NCBI RefSeq assembly: GCF_027922265.1
Contig: NZ_BSFI01000007.1
Coordinates: 128,755-192,754 of the forward strand
Direction: 5' to 3'
Source of the DNA: Hansschlegelia plantiphila
GTDB lineage: Bacteria; Pseudomonadota; Alphaproteobacteria; Rhizobiales; Methylopilaceae
Length of the DNA: 64,000 nucleotides
The notes under the pieces were generated by a model that worked only from the letters and a program-made list of their open reading frames with translations, did no database searches and had not been told where the DNA came from. Within the stretch, counting starts at the first letter, position 1. Every line of letters starts with the position of its first letter. Positions 46,716 to 57,186 of the stretch are shown here, piece after piece. A program made the position numbers and the translations under genes.

Positions 46716-46845
46716 GGGCGGTTCCTCAGGCGTCGCGGGCCGCGTGTGCGCGGCCTCGTGAGAAGGCGGCCGCAAACCTCGCGGCATCCGCCTCTATTCG
46801 CAAGCGGATTGTGGCGTCAAAAAGTTGCAGGCCCGGTCGAGCCGA

Positions 46846-47358
46846 TCACGGCCGCTCCATCCGACCCTTGGCGAGCGCCGCCTGTCCAAGCCGCTCGAGC
46901 GCGGACGCCAGCCCTTCCTCCTCTACGGACGCGGTGGCCGCGCGGACCCTGCGGGTCTCCTCGTCCGTCGCGGGAGGAGGCGGCTTCGGACCGGTCCGGG
47001 CGGCGCGATAGGACGCGGCCCCGCCCTGCCTGAGCTTCACCACGCCGACGCAGCGCCAGCCGAGATGGGCGTTGACGCGCTCCACAATCTCCGGCGCGCG
47101 GTGCTGGATCTCCAGCGCGAAAGCGCCCTCGACCCGCAGCGTCAGCGTCGAAAGCGGCGGCGGCTGGTCGGTTTCAGGGCCCTGGGGGCGGGGCGCCGCG
47201 AGCTTCACGGGCGCGGCGCACGCCGCGATCTCCGGGCCGACGATCGTCTCCCAGCGCGACACGATCTCGGCGCCGGCGAAGCCCTGGCGAGCGGCGGCCG
47301 GCCCGAGCGCCGCGGGCAACAGATCGGACAGGCGTTTGGCGCGTGACGGCTTGAGCAT
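46846..47358 (-). CDS. DUF721 (DciA-like) protein
   Basis: 170 residues. DUF721 features: KRLSDLLPAALGPAAARQGF at the start, SRWETIVGPEIAACAAPVKL, and LTLRVEGAFALEIQHRAPEIVERVNAHLG. In bacteria without DnaC/DnaI loaders, DciA recruits the replicative helicase DnaB; that role here is inference from the family. The start overlaps the divergent mutY start codon (see the mutY entry). The C-terminus adds an unconserved tail. Confidence 0.87.
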   Translation of the reverse strand: MLKPSRAKRLSDLLPAALGPAAARQGFAGAEIVSRWETIVGPEIAACAAPVKLAAPRPQGPETDQPPPLSTLTLRVEGAFALEIQHRAPEIVERVNAHLGWRCVGVVKLRQGGAASYRAARTGPKPPPPATDEETRRVRAATASVEEEGLASALERLGQAALAKGRMERP

Positions 47359-48528
47359 GGCGCTCCGGCGCTCGATATGGCGTACACGACCGGCGACGCC
47401 CGTCGCCTCTCTTCCAGGATTTCGAGTCTATCGCTTGGCCGCCGCCGCCGAAACCCTTCCAGACCCCGCCGCCCTTCTCGCCTGGTACGACCGCAACCGG
47501 CGGACGCTGCCGTGGCGGGCGTCTGCGGGCGAGGCCGCCGATCCCTATCGCGTCTGGCTGTCGGAAATCATGCTGCAGCAGACCACCGTGAAGGCGGCGG
47601 GGCCTTACTTCCTGCGCTTCCTGAAGAGCTTCCCGGACGTCGCGAAGCTCGCCGCCGCGCCGCTTGAGGACGTGCTGAAGCTCTGGGCGGGCCTCGGCTA
47701 TTACTCCCGCGCGCGCAACCTGCACGCCTGCGCCAAGGCGGTGGCGGAGCGTTACCGCGGCCGATTTCCGGAGAGCGAGGGCGAGCTGCTCTCGCTGCCG
47801 GGGATCGGCGCCTATACGGCCGCCGCGATCTCCGCGATCGCCTTCGGCCGCAAGGCGACGGTGGTCGACGGAAACGTCGAGCGCGTCGTCTCGCGCCTGT
47901 TCGCGGTCGAGGCGCCGACGCCGGGCGCAAAGCCGCTGATCCGCAGGCTCGCGGCGTCGCTGTCGCCGCCCGGCCGTTGGGGCGACTTCGCGCAAGCGAT
48001 GATGGATCTCGGCGCGACGATCTGCACGCCGCGGCGCCCGGCCTGCGCGCTCTGCCCGTGGTCAGGCCCTTGCGCGGCCCGCAAGGCCGGGACGCAGGAG
48101 CTCTATCCCCGCAAGGCGCCGAAGGCGGTCCGTCCCACGCGGCGCGGCGTCGCCTTCTGGGTCGAGCGCGAGGACGGGATGGCGCTGGTCCGCACCCGGC
48201 CCGAAAAGGGCCTGCTCGGCGGAATGACCGAAATTCCGACCGGGCGTTGGGCCGAAGACGTCGATCTCGACGCCACGCCCGCCGCGCTCGAGGCCGAGGC
48301 TCCGCTCGCGGCGCGCTGGAGCAGGGCGTCGGGCCTCGCGACCCATGTGTTCACGCATTTCGCGCTGGAGCTCGCGGTTCTGACGACGCGCGTTCCCGCG
48401 GCGACGGCTGCGCCCGACGGCGCGCGCTGGGTCCCGATCGCGACGCTCGACGGCGAGGCGATCCCCTCCGCCTTCCGCAAGGTCGTCATCCACGCCATCG
48501 GCGCCGCGCGCAGCGCCCCGCAGGCGCG

Positions 48529-48532
<4 letters not shown>
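47357..48532 (+). CDS. mutY: A/G-specific adenine DNA glycosylase
   Basis: Removes adenine mispaired with 8-oxoguanine. Helix-hairpin-helix LPGIGAYTAAAI with the catalytic aspartate in VDGNVERVVSRLF, LSEIMLQQTTV with the catalytic glutamate, and the iron-sulphur cluster motif C-x6-C-x2-C-x5-C (CTPRRPACALCPWSGPC). A MutT-like C-terminal domain completes the protein. The upstream-most ATG, 47357, gives 391 residues but its codon overlaps the ATG of the divergent DUF721 gene; TTG 47435 is an alternative that leaves room for a promoter. The stop overlaps the next gene (ATGA). Confidence 0.95.
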
Positions 48533-50858
<2,326 letters not shown>

Positions 50859-50908
50859 TTGGTTCGGTAACGTAAAGTCGGGGTTAGGAAACGCGGTTAA
50901 CGGAACGC

Positions 50909-51550
50909 TTACGCCGCAAGCAGCGCTGCGATCGGGGCGAACTTCCGCCGGTGGTGGGAGCAGGGGCCGACCGCGGCGAGCGCCGCGAGATGCTCCGGCG
51001 TGCCGTAACCCATGTGCCGCTCGAAGCCATAGGCCGGAAAGCATTCGCCGAGCCGCGCCATCATCCGGTCGCGCACGACCTTGGCGACGATGGAGGCGGC
51101 CGCGATCGACTGCACCAGCGCGTCGCCCCCGATCACGGGCTCGGCCCGGCAGGCGAGGCCGGGCGGCGCGTCGCGGCCGTCGACCAGCACGAGATCAGGC
51201 CGCACGCCGAGGCTCGCGACCGCGCGCGCCATCGCCCAGAGCGTCGCGCCGCGGATGTTGATGCGCTCGATCCGGTCGGTCGAGGCCGCGGTGAAGGCGA
51301 CTGCTGAGGTCGCCATGATCTCGATGAACAGCTCCTCGCGGCGAACGGCGCTGAGCATCTTTGAGTCTGCGAGGCCCTTCGGGACGTGGCGTGGGTCCAA
51401 GACGACCGCCGCCGCCACCACTGGCCCTGCAAGCGGGCCGCGGCCGGCCTCGTCGACGCCCGCGACGCAACGCGCGCCGGCCTTCATCGCGTCGCGTTCG
51501 CGCTTGAAGCTCGCGACGGGCTTGGGCGGTGCGACGGGTTTCGAGACCAT
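50909..51550 (-). CDS. rnhB: Ribonuclease HII
   Basis: Removes RNA from RNA-DNA hybrids, including single misincorporated ribonucleotides. 213 residues: catalytic DEAGRG (D33, E34 in [15 protein letters not shown]), [27 protein letters not shown] with a further catalytic Asp, and [15 protein letters not shown]. The C-terminal [13 protein letters not shown] block is typical. ccrM follows after 93 bases. Confidence 0.96.
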   Translation of the reverse strand: MVSKPVAPPKPVASFKRERDAMKAGARCVAGVDEAGRGPLAGPVVAAAVVLDPRHVPKGLADSKMLSAVRREELFIEIMATSAVAFTAASTDRIERINIRGATLWAMARAVASLGVRPDLVLVDGRDAPPGLACRAEPVIGGDALVQSIAAASIVAKVVRDRMMARLGECFPAYGFERHMGYGTPEHLAALAAVGPCSHHRRKFAPIAALLAA

Positions 51551-51589
51551 CGGCCGATCATCGATGATTCGGCGGAAGACGTCTCCCCG

Positions 51590-52021
51590 TCAGTCCGGCA
51601 GGCGAAGCCTTCCCTCGTCGTCGAACGGGAAGAACGGGTTGTGCGCGATCTCCCAGAGATGGCCGTCAGGATCCTCCGCATAGCCTGCGTAGCCGCCCCA
51701 GAATGTCCTGTGCGGCGGCTTCACCAGCGAGCCGCCGGCCGCCACTATCCGCACCACCGCCTTGTCCACCTCGGTGGGCGAGCCGAGGTTCCAGGCGAGC
51801 GACTGGCCCCTGAACCCCGAGCCGTCGGCGCTTACGCCCGCATCCGCCGCCAACGCTTCACGACCGAAGAGAGCCAGGGCGACGCCGCCGCTTTCGAAGA
51901 ACGAGACGTCCGCGTTGCTGGCGCTGGACCGCTTGAGTCCGAGCGCCTCATAGAATGCGGTGGAGCGCGCGACATCGGCGACGCCGAGAGTGAGCAAAGT
52001 CAAACGAAGGGGCGGCTGCAC
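51590..52021 (-). CDS. VOC superfamily (glyoxalase-like) protein
   Basis: 143 residues of two beta-alpha-beta-beta-beta units: LTLLTLGVADVARSTAFYEALGLKRS at the start and GGYAGYAEDPDGHLWEIAHNPFFP at the end. The metal ligands of true glyoxalase I are only partly present (Glu in LWEIAHNP). Substrate unknown. It starts 30 bases downstream of the radical SAM gene on the same strand and ends 40 bases before rnhB's start. Confidence 0.9.
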   Translation of the reverse strand: MQPPLRLTLLTLGVADVARSTAFYEALGLKRSSASNADVSFFESGGVALALFGREALAADAGVSADGSGFRGQSLAWNLGSPTEVDKAVVRIVAAGGSLVKPPHRTFWGGYAGYAEDPDGHLWEIAHNPFFPFDDEGRLRLPD

Positions 52022-52051
52022 GGCGAACCTTGAATCCAGCGAGGCGTCGTC

Positions 52052-53176
52052 TCAGAACAGCGACAGCTGGGACGATCTCTCGCCGCGTCCCTCCCGAACC
52101 GGAGGCGTGAACAGGTCGGTCCGGAGCTTCAGGTGGCGCCGGTCGAGGCCAAGGCGCCGCGAGGCGATCTCGAAGCGGCGGCCGATCGTCCAGGCGATCA
52201 CGCCCTCGCCGGTCTGCCGCTTGCCCCAGCCGGCGTCGTAGAGCTTGCCGCCGCGGGTCTGGCGCACCAGCGACAGGATGCGCCGCATCTTGTCCGGATG
52301 ATGCTCGAGCAGCCACTCCTGCACCAGATCCTTGATCTCGTCGGGGAGCCTCAGCAGCACGTAGCCGGCCTCGCTCGCGCCGGCCGCCGCGGCAGACTCC
52401 AGCAGCCGGTCGATCTCCTGATCGTTGAGCGCGGGAATGATCGGGGCCGTCAGCACGGCGACGGGCACGCCCGCCTCCTTGAGCGCTGCGATCGTCGCCA
52501 GCCGGCGGGCCGGCGTCGGCGCGCGCGGCTCCATCTGGCGGGCGAGCTCAGGATCGAGCGTCGTCACCGAGATCGCGACCTTGGCGAGCCCCTGCGCCGC
52601 CATCCGCGACAGGATGTCGAGGTCGCGCAGCACCAGCGCCGACTTCGTCACGATACCGACGGGGTGACGCGTCTCCTCCAGCACTTCGAGGATCTTGCGG
52701 GTCAGCCGGTAGGTCTTCTCGATCGGCTGGTACGGGTCGGTGTTGGTCCCGAGCGCGATGGTGCGCGGTTTGTAGCCCGGCGCCGAAAGCTCTCGCCGCA
52801 GCAGCTCCGCGACATTCGGCTTCGCCGTCAGCCTGCTCTCGAAATCGAGCCCGGGCGACAGACCGAGATAGGCGTGCGTCGGCCGTGCGAAGCAATAGAC
52901 GCAGCCGTGCTCGCAGCCGCGGTAGGGGTTGATCGAGCGGTCGAAGGCGATATCCGGCGACTGGTTGCGGGTGATCGCGGTCCGCGCAGTCTCGATCGCG
53001 ACTTCGGTGCGGAACGGCGGACGGTCGCCGAGCCCCTCCCAGCCGTCGTCTTCCTCGATGCGCGACAGCGGCTCGAAACGGCCGCTGGCGTTGCTGACGG
53101 CCCCGCGGCCGCGACGGCGCCCGCCGCCAATCGCGGCGGCCTCGGGATCGGGAAATGAGCGTGCGGGTTGCGACAT
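52052..53176 (-). CDS. Radical SAM protein, PA0069 family (spore photoproduct lyase-like)
   Basis: 374 residues from ATG 53176. The cluster motif C-x3-C-x2-C is C88-C92-C95 in YRGCEHGCVYCFARPTH. Further SPL-like blocks: LGTNTDPYQPIEKTYRLTR, VTKSALVLRDLDIL and ISVTTLDPELARQMEPRAP. True spore photoproduct lyase repairs DNA with a C-x3-C-x2-C cluster of this kind; the PA0069 family is uncharacterised to my knowledge. A GAAC-N7-GAAC box lies 26 bases upstream of ATG, supporting a link to DNA damage. Confidence 0.9.
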   Translation of the reverse strand: MSQPARSFPDPEAAAIGGGRRRGRGAVSNASGRFEPLSRIEEDDGWEGLGDRPPFRTEVAIETARTAITRNQSPDIAFDRSINPYRGCEHGCVYCFARPTHAYLGLSPGLDFESRLTAKPNVAELLRRELSAPGYKPRTIALGTNTDPYQPIEKTYRLTRKILEVLEETRHPVGIVTKSALVLRDLDILSRMAAQGLAKVAISVTTLDPELARQMEPRAPTPARRLATIAALKEAGVPVAVLTAPIIPALNDQEIDRLLESAAAAGASEAGYVLLRLPDEIKDLVQEWLLEHHPDKMRRILSLVRQTRGGKLYDAGWGKRQTGEGVIAWTIGRRFEIASRRLGLDRRHLKLRTDLFTPPVREGRGERSSQLSLF

Positions 53177-53201
53177 GACCTTGAAGCTAGGTCTCGCAAT
53201 C

Positions 53202-53216
53202 GAACAAATCAAGAAC
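53202..53216. promoter_or_regulatory. Putative alphaproteobacterial LexA (SOS) box
   Basis: GAAC-AAATCAA-GAAC, the direct-repeat form recognised by LexA in alphaproteobacteria (GTTC-N7-GTTC on the other strand). It lies between the divergent radical SAM and glycosyltransferase starts, 26 bases from the former. Confidence 0.6.
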
Positions 53217-53300
53217 ATCAGCTGAAATCGCGTATTTTTGCGGTCGAAGCGGGCCCAAACGCCACGGACTCCGCGGTTTTCCCATGCTAGGCAGCTTGTT

Positions 53301-53984
53301 ATGCTGAGCGTGGTGATCCCCACCCGAAACCACGAGCGCTCGCTCGTGACGACGCTCGCGGCCCTCGTGCCGGGCGCCGCGGACGGCGTCGTGCGCGACG
53401 TCACGATCGCCGATGGCGGCTCGACGGACGCGACCCTCGAAGTCGCCGATCTCGCGGGCTGCAACGCGCTGAAGGGCGGTCTCGCCCGCGGCGACCGGCT
53501 CGACGCCGCGGCGCGTCGCGCCAAGGGGCCCTGGCTGCTGTTTCTCGATCCCGACGTGACGCTGGAGGAGGGCTGGCACCGCGAGGTGCGCTCGCTGATC
53601 GACGCGTTGGAACGCACGGGCGAGGCGGATCGGCGGGCGGCGGTGTTCGGCTATGGCGTCGACGGCTTCGGCGGGCGCGATCGGCTGGCGGAACGGCTCG
53701 CGGGGCTGGCCGGGCTGCTCACGGGATTGCCGCGTCCGGAACAGGGACTGCTGATCCACAAGAGCTTTTATGAACGGCTGGGCGGCTTCCGCCCCTTGCC
53801 GGCGATGGCGGACGCGGACCTCATCCGCCGCATCGGCCGCGGACGCATCGTGCGGCTTCGCGCCCGGGCGCTCGCCCCGGCGCCCCGGGCCGAAGCGTGG
53901 CGGGCCGGGCCGAAAGCGGCGCTCGGCGCCGGTCTCCTGATGTTGCGCGTCCCGCCTCGGCTGGTGGCGCGCCTTTACGGCTGA
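53301..53984 (+). CDS. Family 2 glycosyltransferase
   Basis: 227 residues. N-terminal GT-A fold: SVVIPTRNHERSL, IADGGSTDATLEVA with the first Asp, and the metal-binding Asp motif LLFLDPDVTLEEGW. The C-terminal part (GLLIHKSFYERLGGFRPLPAMADADLIRRIGRG) is the acceptor region of TIGR04283-like transferases. Acceptor unknown. It is divergent from the radical SAM gene, a pairing common in Rhizobiales. Confidence 0.91.
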   Translation: MLSVVIPTRNHERSLVTTLAALVPGAADGVVRDVTIADGGSTDATLEVADLAGCNALKGGLARGDRLDAAARRAKGPWLLFLDPDVTLEEGWHREVRSLIDALERTGEADRRAAVFGYGVDGFGGRDRLAERLAGLAGLLTGLPRPEQGLLIHKSFYERLGGFRPLPAMADADLIRRIGRGRIVRLRARALAPAPRAEAWRAGPKAALGAGLLMLRVPPRLVARLYG

Positions 53985-53988
53985 GTCG

Positions 53989-54195
53989 TCAGAAGGCGTC
54001 CTTGCGAAGGGTGATCAGCCCCTCCGCGACGACGCGCTCATGGTTTTCCGTCCGGCTCTTCACCCGGTATTGCGGCTCCAGATCCTCGCGGGTCGCCGGC
54101 ATCAGCCGGAGAATCTCGAACGCGCCCGACGCGCGGGCGGACCCGCTGGCGGCGAGCGTGACATGCTGGCCGATCGTGAATTTATGGTCCGACAT
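53989..54195 (-). CDS. Small conserved protein of unknown function
   Basis: 68 residues, HKFTIGQHVTLAASG at the start and QYRVKSRTENHERVVAEG near the end. The pattern of short strands fits a small SH3-like barrel, and similar short proteins are widespread in Rhizobiales as hypothetical. It converges on the glycosyltransferase gene with four bases between stops, and is divergent from cspA across a 318-base gap. Confidence 0.8.
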   Translation of the reverse strand: MSDHKFTIGQHVTLAASGSARASGAFEILRLMPATREDLEPQYRVKSRTENHERVVAEGLITLRKDAF

Positions 54196-54370
54196 GTGAA
54201 AGCCGTTCTGTTTCGGAGGTGGACGCCCTCGCGCGACTCGCCGCGCGATCGCGAGGCGCTATATCGATACGAGGGAGAATGCGGCCCCTGGCGTGCGACG
54301 CCTGGGCGCGTTGCATTAGACGCTCTTTTCGGCGGGGCTAACAGAGATTTCTCGCGGAATTTTATTCCCG

Positions 54371-54513
54371 TTGTATTTCCCGGTAAGATCTCTAGATAAG
54401 GAGACGCTCAGGCAAAAATAATCCGATCCTGCGTTCGGCTGTGAATTCGAACTCTGGGTTGTGATTGCTCCACCAATTCCGCCTGGGCGCAGATCACTAG
54501 AGGTTTTTCTAAA
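54371..54513 (+). promoter_or_regulatory. Putative cspA promoter and long leader
   Basis: TTGTAT (54371-54376), a 16-base spacer and TAGATA (54393-54398) could be a promoter giving a leader of about 105 bases. The region 54330-54513 is unusually AT-rich for the window. Long structured leaders are typical of cold-shock genes, where they control translation. The remainder of the gap back to 54196 shows nothing I can name. Confidence 0.4.
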
Positions 54514-54723
54514 ATGGCGACTGGTACGGTTAAATGGTTCAACGCCCAGAAGGGCTTCGGCTTCATCGCGCCGGATGAAGGCGGCGCCGACGCGTTCGTC
54601 CACATCAGCGCCGTTGAGCGTTCGGGTCTGAGCGAGCTCCGCGAAGGTCAGAAGGTCAGCTACGAGATCGTTCGCGATCAGCGCAGCGGCAAGAGCTCGG
54701 CCGAGCGTCTCGCTCTGCAGTGA
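54514..54723 (+). CDS. cspA: Cold-shock protein
   Basis: 69 residues, a complete cold-shock domain: [13 protein letters not shown] (RNP1 KGFGFI) and DAFVHIS (RNP2), ending SAERLALQ. Binds single-stranded RNA and DNA as an RNA chaperone. The ribosome binding site AGAGG lies nine bases before ATG. Confidence 0.95.
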   Translation: MATGTVKWFNAQKGFGFIAPDEGGADAFVHISAVERSGLSELREGQKVSYEIVRDQRSGKSSAERLALQ

Positions 54724-54824
54724 AGCTTTGAACGCCGGCGACGCTTCATGATCCGCGGCCAGTCGCGGGTGACGGTGAAGCGTCGCGTGGCGCTTTCGGA
54801 GATTCTCGAGAGGAGCACGGGACT

Positions 54825-55160
54825 ATGCGCTATCTGGGCTCTCTCACGTGTTCCGGAATTCTCGAAATGGACGGCGAACGCGCTCCGGCCAGGTTCGAGT
54901 TCGAATGCTACCTCGCCAAGATGGGGAGCGTAGCCGCTTCCGGCGAACTGACGACCAGCCCCTCGGCGCTTAAAAAGATGCACGGGGTGCGGGACGTCGA
55001 TTTCCTCGCCGACACGGGTCATCACCTCAAGCTGACCCTGTCGGACAAGAAGGCGACCCCGACCGGGGCCTCCGCCGACGTCGTCGCGGCCGGCGATCTA
55101 CCGGTCTTCAAGGATGGCGTTCTGCAATGGCTTGAGCCCGCGGACGCCCGGGCGGCCTGA
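54825..55160 (+). CDS. Conserved protein of unknown function between cspA and rpsU
   Basis: 111 residues with a good AGGAG ribosome binding site. Beta-rich sequence: RYLGSLTCSGILEMDGERAPARFEFECYL in parts, then ALKKMHGVRDVDFLADTGHHLKLTL. No known motif recognised; the spacing of short strands suggests a small beta barrel. Its position between a cold-shock gene and ribosomal S21 hints at a role in the cold or translation response, but that is inference. Confidence 0.75.
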   Translation: MRYLGSLTCSGILEMDGERAPARFEFECYLAKMGSVAASGELTTSPSALKKMHGVRDVDFLADTGHHLKLTLSDKKATPTGASADVVAAGDLPVFKDGVLQWLEPADARAA

Positions 55161-55252
55161 AAATTCGTGCGGGTGGTCGGCTCTCTTCGTGAGGGCGGGC
55201 GTCCGGCGTTCATGTCGCTCTTGGATCCAAACTCATTCGATTAGGAGACGTT

Positions 55253-55519
55253 TTGCTAGTCGTCGTTCGAGACAATAACGTTGATCAGGCTCTCAAGGCT
55301 CTCAAGCGCAAGATGCAGCGCGAGGGCGTGTTCCGCGAGATGCGCCAGCGCCGGGCTTACGAGAAGCCTTCGGAACGCCGCAACCGCGAGAAGGGCGAGG
55401 CCGTGCGCCGCGCGCGCAAGGCTGCGCGCAAGGCCGCTCAGCGCGAGGGCCTCATTCCCGGTCCGAAGAAGAAGGTCCTGGCTCGTCCAGGCATGCCGGT
55501 CCGCTCGACCGGCGCCTGA
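55253..55519 (+). CDS. rpsU: 30S ribosomal protein S21
   Basis: 88 residues from TTG 55253 with GGAG five to nine bases upstream. Family core: [25 protein letters not shown] and the KPSERR segment, then a strongly basic tail ending [16 protein letters not shown]21 often has a non-ATG start in this group. Confidence 0.95.
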   Translation: MLVVVRDNNVDQALKALKRKMQREGVFREMRQRRAYEKPSERRNREKGEAVRRARKAARKAAQREGLIPGPKKKVLARPGMPVRSTGA

Positions 55520-55604
55520 CGCCGGCCTTTGCGCCGACTGATTTTCAACCGAACTGATCGTCAGCCCACGCCGCGCCTCGTTGCGCGTCGCGGGCTGATC
55601 GCGT

Positions 55605-56003
55605 TCAGGGCCGCGGCGTCACGCCCAGCAGGCGATTGACCCGCTCCCGCTCGCTTTCGGGAAAGACGACCTCGAGCTGGTGGGGGTCGTCGTCGTCCCA
55701 CCACCGCACGGCGTCTCGCAGCGTCGCGAGGTAGGCCTTGAGCTCCACGTCGGAGAGCTTCGGCAGCCGCTCGTGGACCAGCACGATCTTGCGGTCCGTC
55801 ATCCAGCCGAAATCGCAGAGGCAGGCGAACAGGCCTTCCCAGCCGGACTGGAAATCCCGCGGCAGCCACAGCGCCTTTGCGAAGGCGGAGAACAATTCGC
55901 CGGCGTGGACGATGTCCGGCGGCAGCCGCCAGTGGAACGAGGCGCCGTTGATCCGGCCGGTGAGGTCGGCTGCGAACATGAAAGTCCCGGTCCGCTGGCC
56001 CAC
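55605..56003 (-). CDS. Barstar-like ribonuclease inhibitor family protein
   Basis: 132 residues. The middle (ELFSAFAKALWLPRDF, then GWEGLFACLCDFGWM and KIVLVHERLP) follows the barstar pattern of helix, conserved Trp/Leu-rich helix and strand. Barstar inhibits the RNase barnase in Bacillus; genome-wide, barstar-like proteins are often without a linked nuclease, as here. GTG 56003 has GGAG seven bases upstream; ATG 55979 is an alternative. It follows moaB by 16 bases. Confidence 0.8.
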   Translation of the reverse strand: MGQRTGTFMFAADLTGRINGASFHWRLPPDIVHAGELFSAFAKALWLPRDFQSGWEGLFACLCDFGWMTDRKIVLVHERLPKLSDVELKAYLATLRDAVRWWDDDDPHQLEVVFPESERERVNRLLGVTPRP

Positions 56004-56019
56004 CGCCGGTCTCCAGCTC

Positions 56020-56580
56020 TCAGGCGCCGGCGCGCAGCTTGCCGCGCTTCAGGTGCTCGTCGAGGCGCGGCAGGATCTCGACGAAGTTGCATGGGCGGTG
56101 GCGGTAGTCGAGCTGGGCCCTCAGCACGCCGTCCCAGGCGTCGCGGCAGGCGCCGGTCGAGCCCGGCAGCACGAAGACGAAGGTCTTGCCCGCGACCCCC
56201 GCGGTGGCGCGCGACTGCAGCGTGGACGTGCCGATCGTACCGTTCGAATAGGCGTGGAACAGGTTCGAGAAGCCGTCCATACGGCGCTCGAACATCGGCT
56301 CCAGCGCGTCGGGACTGACGTCGCGGCCCGTGAAGCCGGTGCCTCCGGTGGTCAGCACGACGTCGACCGAAGGATCGGCCACGAAGGCGCCGACCGCGGC
56401 GCGCAGCGCCTCGCGCTCGTCGCGCACGATCACGCGGCCCGCAACGTGGTGGCCAGCCTCGGCGATGCGGTCTGCGAGGACGTCGCCGGACTTGTCTTCG
56501 GCGGCGCTGCGCGTGTCCGACACCGTGACGACGGCGATGCCGAGCGGGACGAACGTCCGTCCCTCGTCGAAACGCGACAT
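56020..56580 (-). CDS. moaB: Molybdenum cofactor biosynthesis protein MoaB
   Basis: MogA/MoaB fold that handles molybdopterin adenylylation. 186 residues from ATG 56580 with AAGGAG seven bases upstream. Hallmarks: IAVVTVSDTRS, VVLTTGGTGFTGRDVSPDAL and FVLPGSTGACRDAWD. The C-terminal block HRPCNFVEILPRLDEHLKRG is the usual alphaproteobacterial ending. Divergent from the cyclic-nucleotide-binding gene. Confidence 0.95.
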   Translation of the reverse strand: MSRFDEGRTFVPLGIAVVTVSDTRSAAEDKSGDVLADRIAEAGHHVAGRVIVRDEREALRAAVGAFVADPSVDVVLTTGGTGFTGRDVSPDALEPMFERRMDGFSNLFHAYSNGTIGTSTLQSRATAGVAGKTFVFVLPGSTGACRDAWDGVLRAQLDYRHRPCNFVEILPRLDEHLKRGKLRAGA

Positions 56581-56745
56581 GACAGACTCCTTCCAGCCGA
56601 GACGGCGCAATCATACCAGACCGGCCACGGCCCGGGCGAGGCCGCTCCCGAGGTCGTGACCATCGACCTGGCGGCGGCCGCGACTTGTGGCGATCGCGCC
56701 TTCGACCCATCTTTCACGCGCAGAAACCGCGGATCCGACGCCGGC

Positions 56746-57186
56746 ATGACAATCAAGACGATCGCGCCGCCGTTCGCCGCCGCTCTCGCGCCCGCGACAT
56801 GGGAGCGTCTCCGCGGCGAATCGGAGATTCGCGCCCATAGGGCGGGCGAGACCATTCTCGCCCGGGACCGAACGACGGAGGAATTCTACTTCCTGCTCAG
56901 CGGCCGCTGGACCATGCGGCGTTTCGTGCGCGGCGTTTCGGAGGCGCTGGTCTGGCGCGACGACGCGCCCGGCGCCTGGGTGTCGGGCGTCGCGGCGCTC
57001 GAGGCGATCGCCCCGACCGACGTTTTCGCCGACAGCGACTGCGAGGTGCTGGTCGCGTCCCGCGACCTCGTCCACGGCTTGATCGCCGTGGATCCGGCGC
57101 TCGCGACCCGGCTGCTGCGCGACATCCACCGCTGGAGCGAGCGGCTGGAGGTCCATGCGGCGCTGATGCGCGCAAAGACGCCGTAA
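56746..57186 (+). CDS. Cyclic nucleotide-binding domain protein without DNA-binding domain
   Basis: 146 residues from ATG 56746. A Crp-type beta-barrel domain: IRAHRAGETILARDRTTEEFYFLLSGRWTMRR, then a less conserved phosphate-binding region (GAWVSGVAALEAIAPTDVFADSDCEVLV) lacking the canonical GExALL/RxA cassette. It ends where Crp's helix-turn-helix would begin, so it cannot bind DNA like Crp and may not bind cAMP. Its stop overlaps the ATG of the next gene (TAATG), so the pair is probably translated together. Confidence 0.8.
   Translation: MTIKTIAPPFAAALAPATWERLRGESEIRAHRAGETILARDRTTEEFYFLLSGRWTMRRFVRGVSEALVWRDDAPGAWVSGVAALEAIAPTDVFADSDCEVLVASRDLVHGLIAVDPALATRLLRDIHRWSERLEVHAALMRAKTP

Noticed and set aside
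42426-47033. 1535-codon open frame on the plus strand
   Set aside because: It is antisense to smc, the DsbA-like gene and DUF721, all with clear family motifs. Its Arg/Gly/Ala-rich text is the shadow of GC-rich codons.
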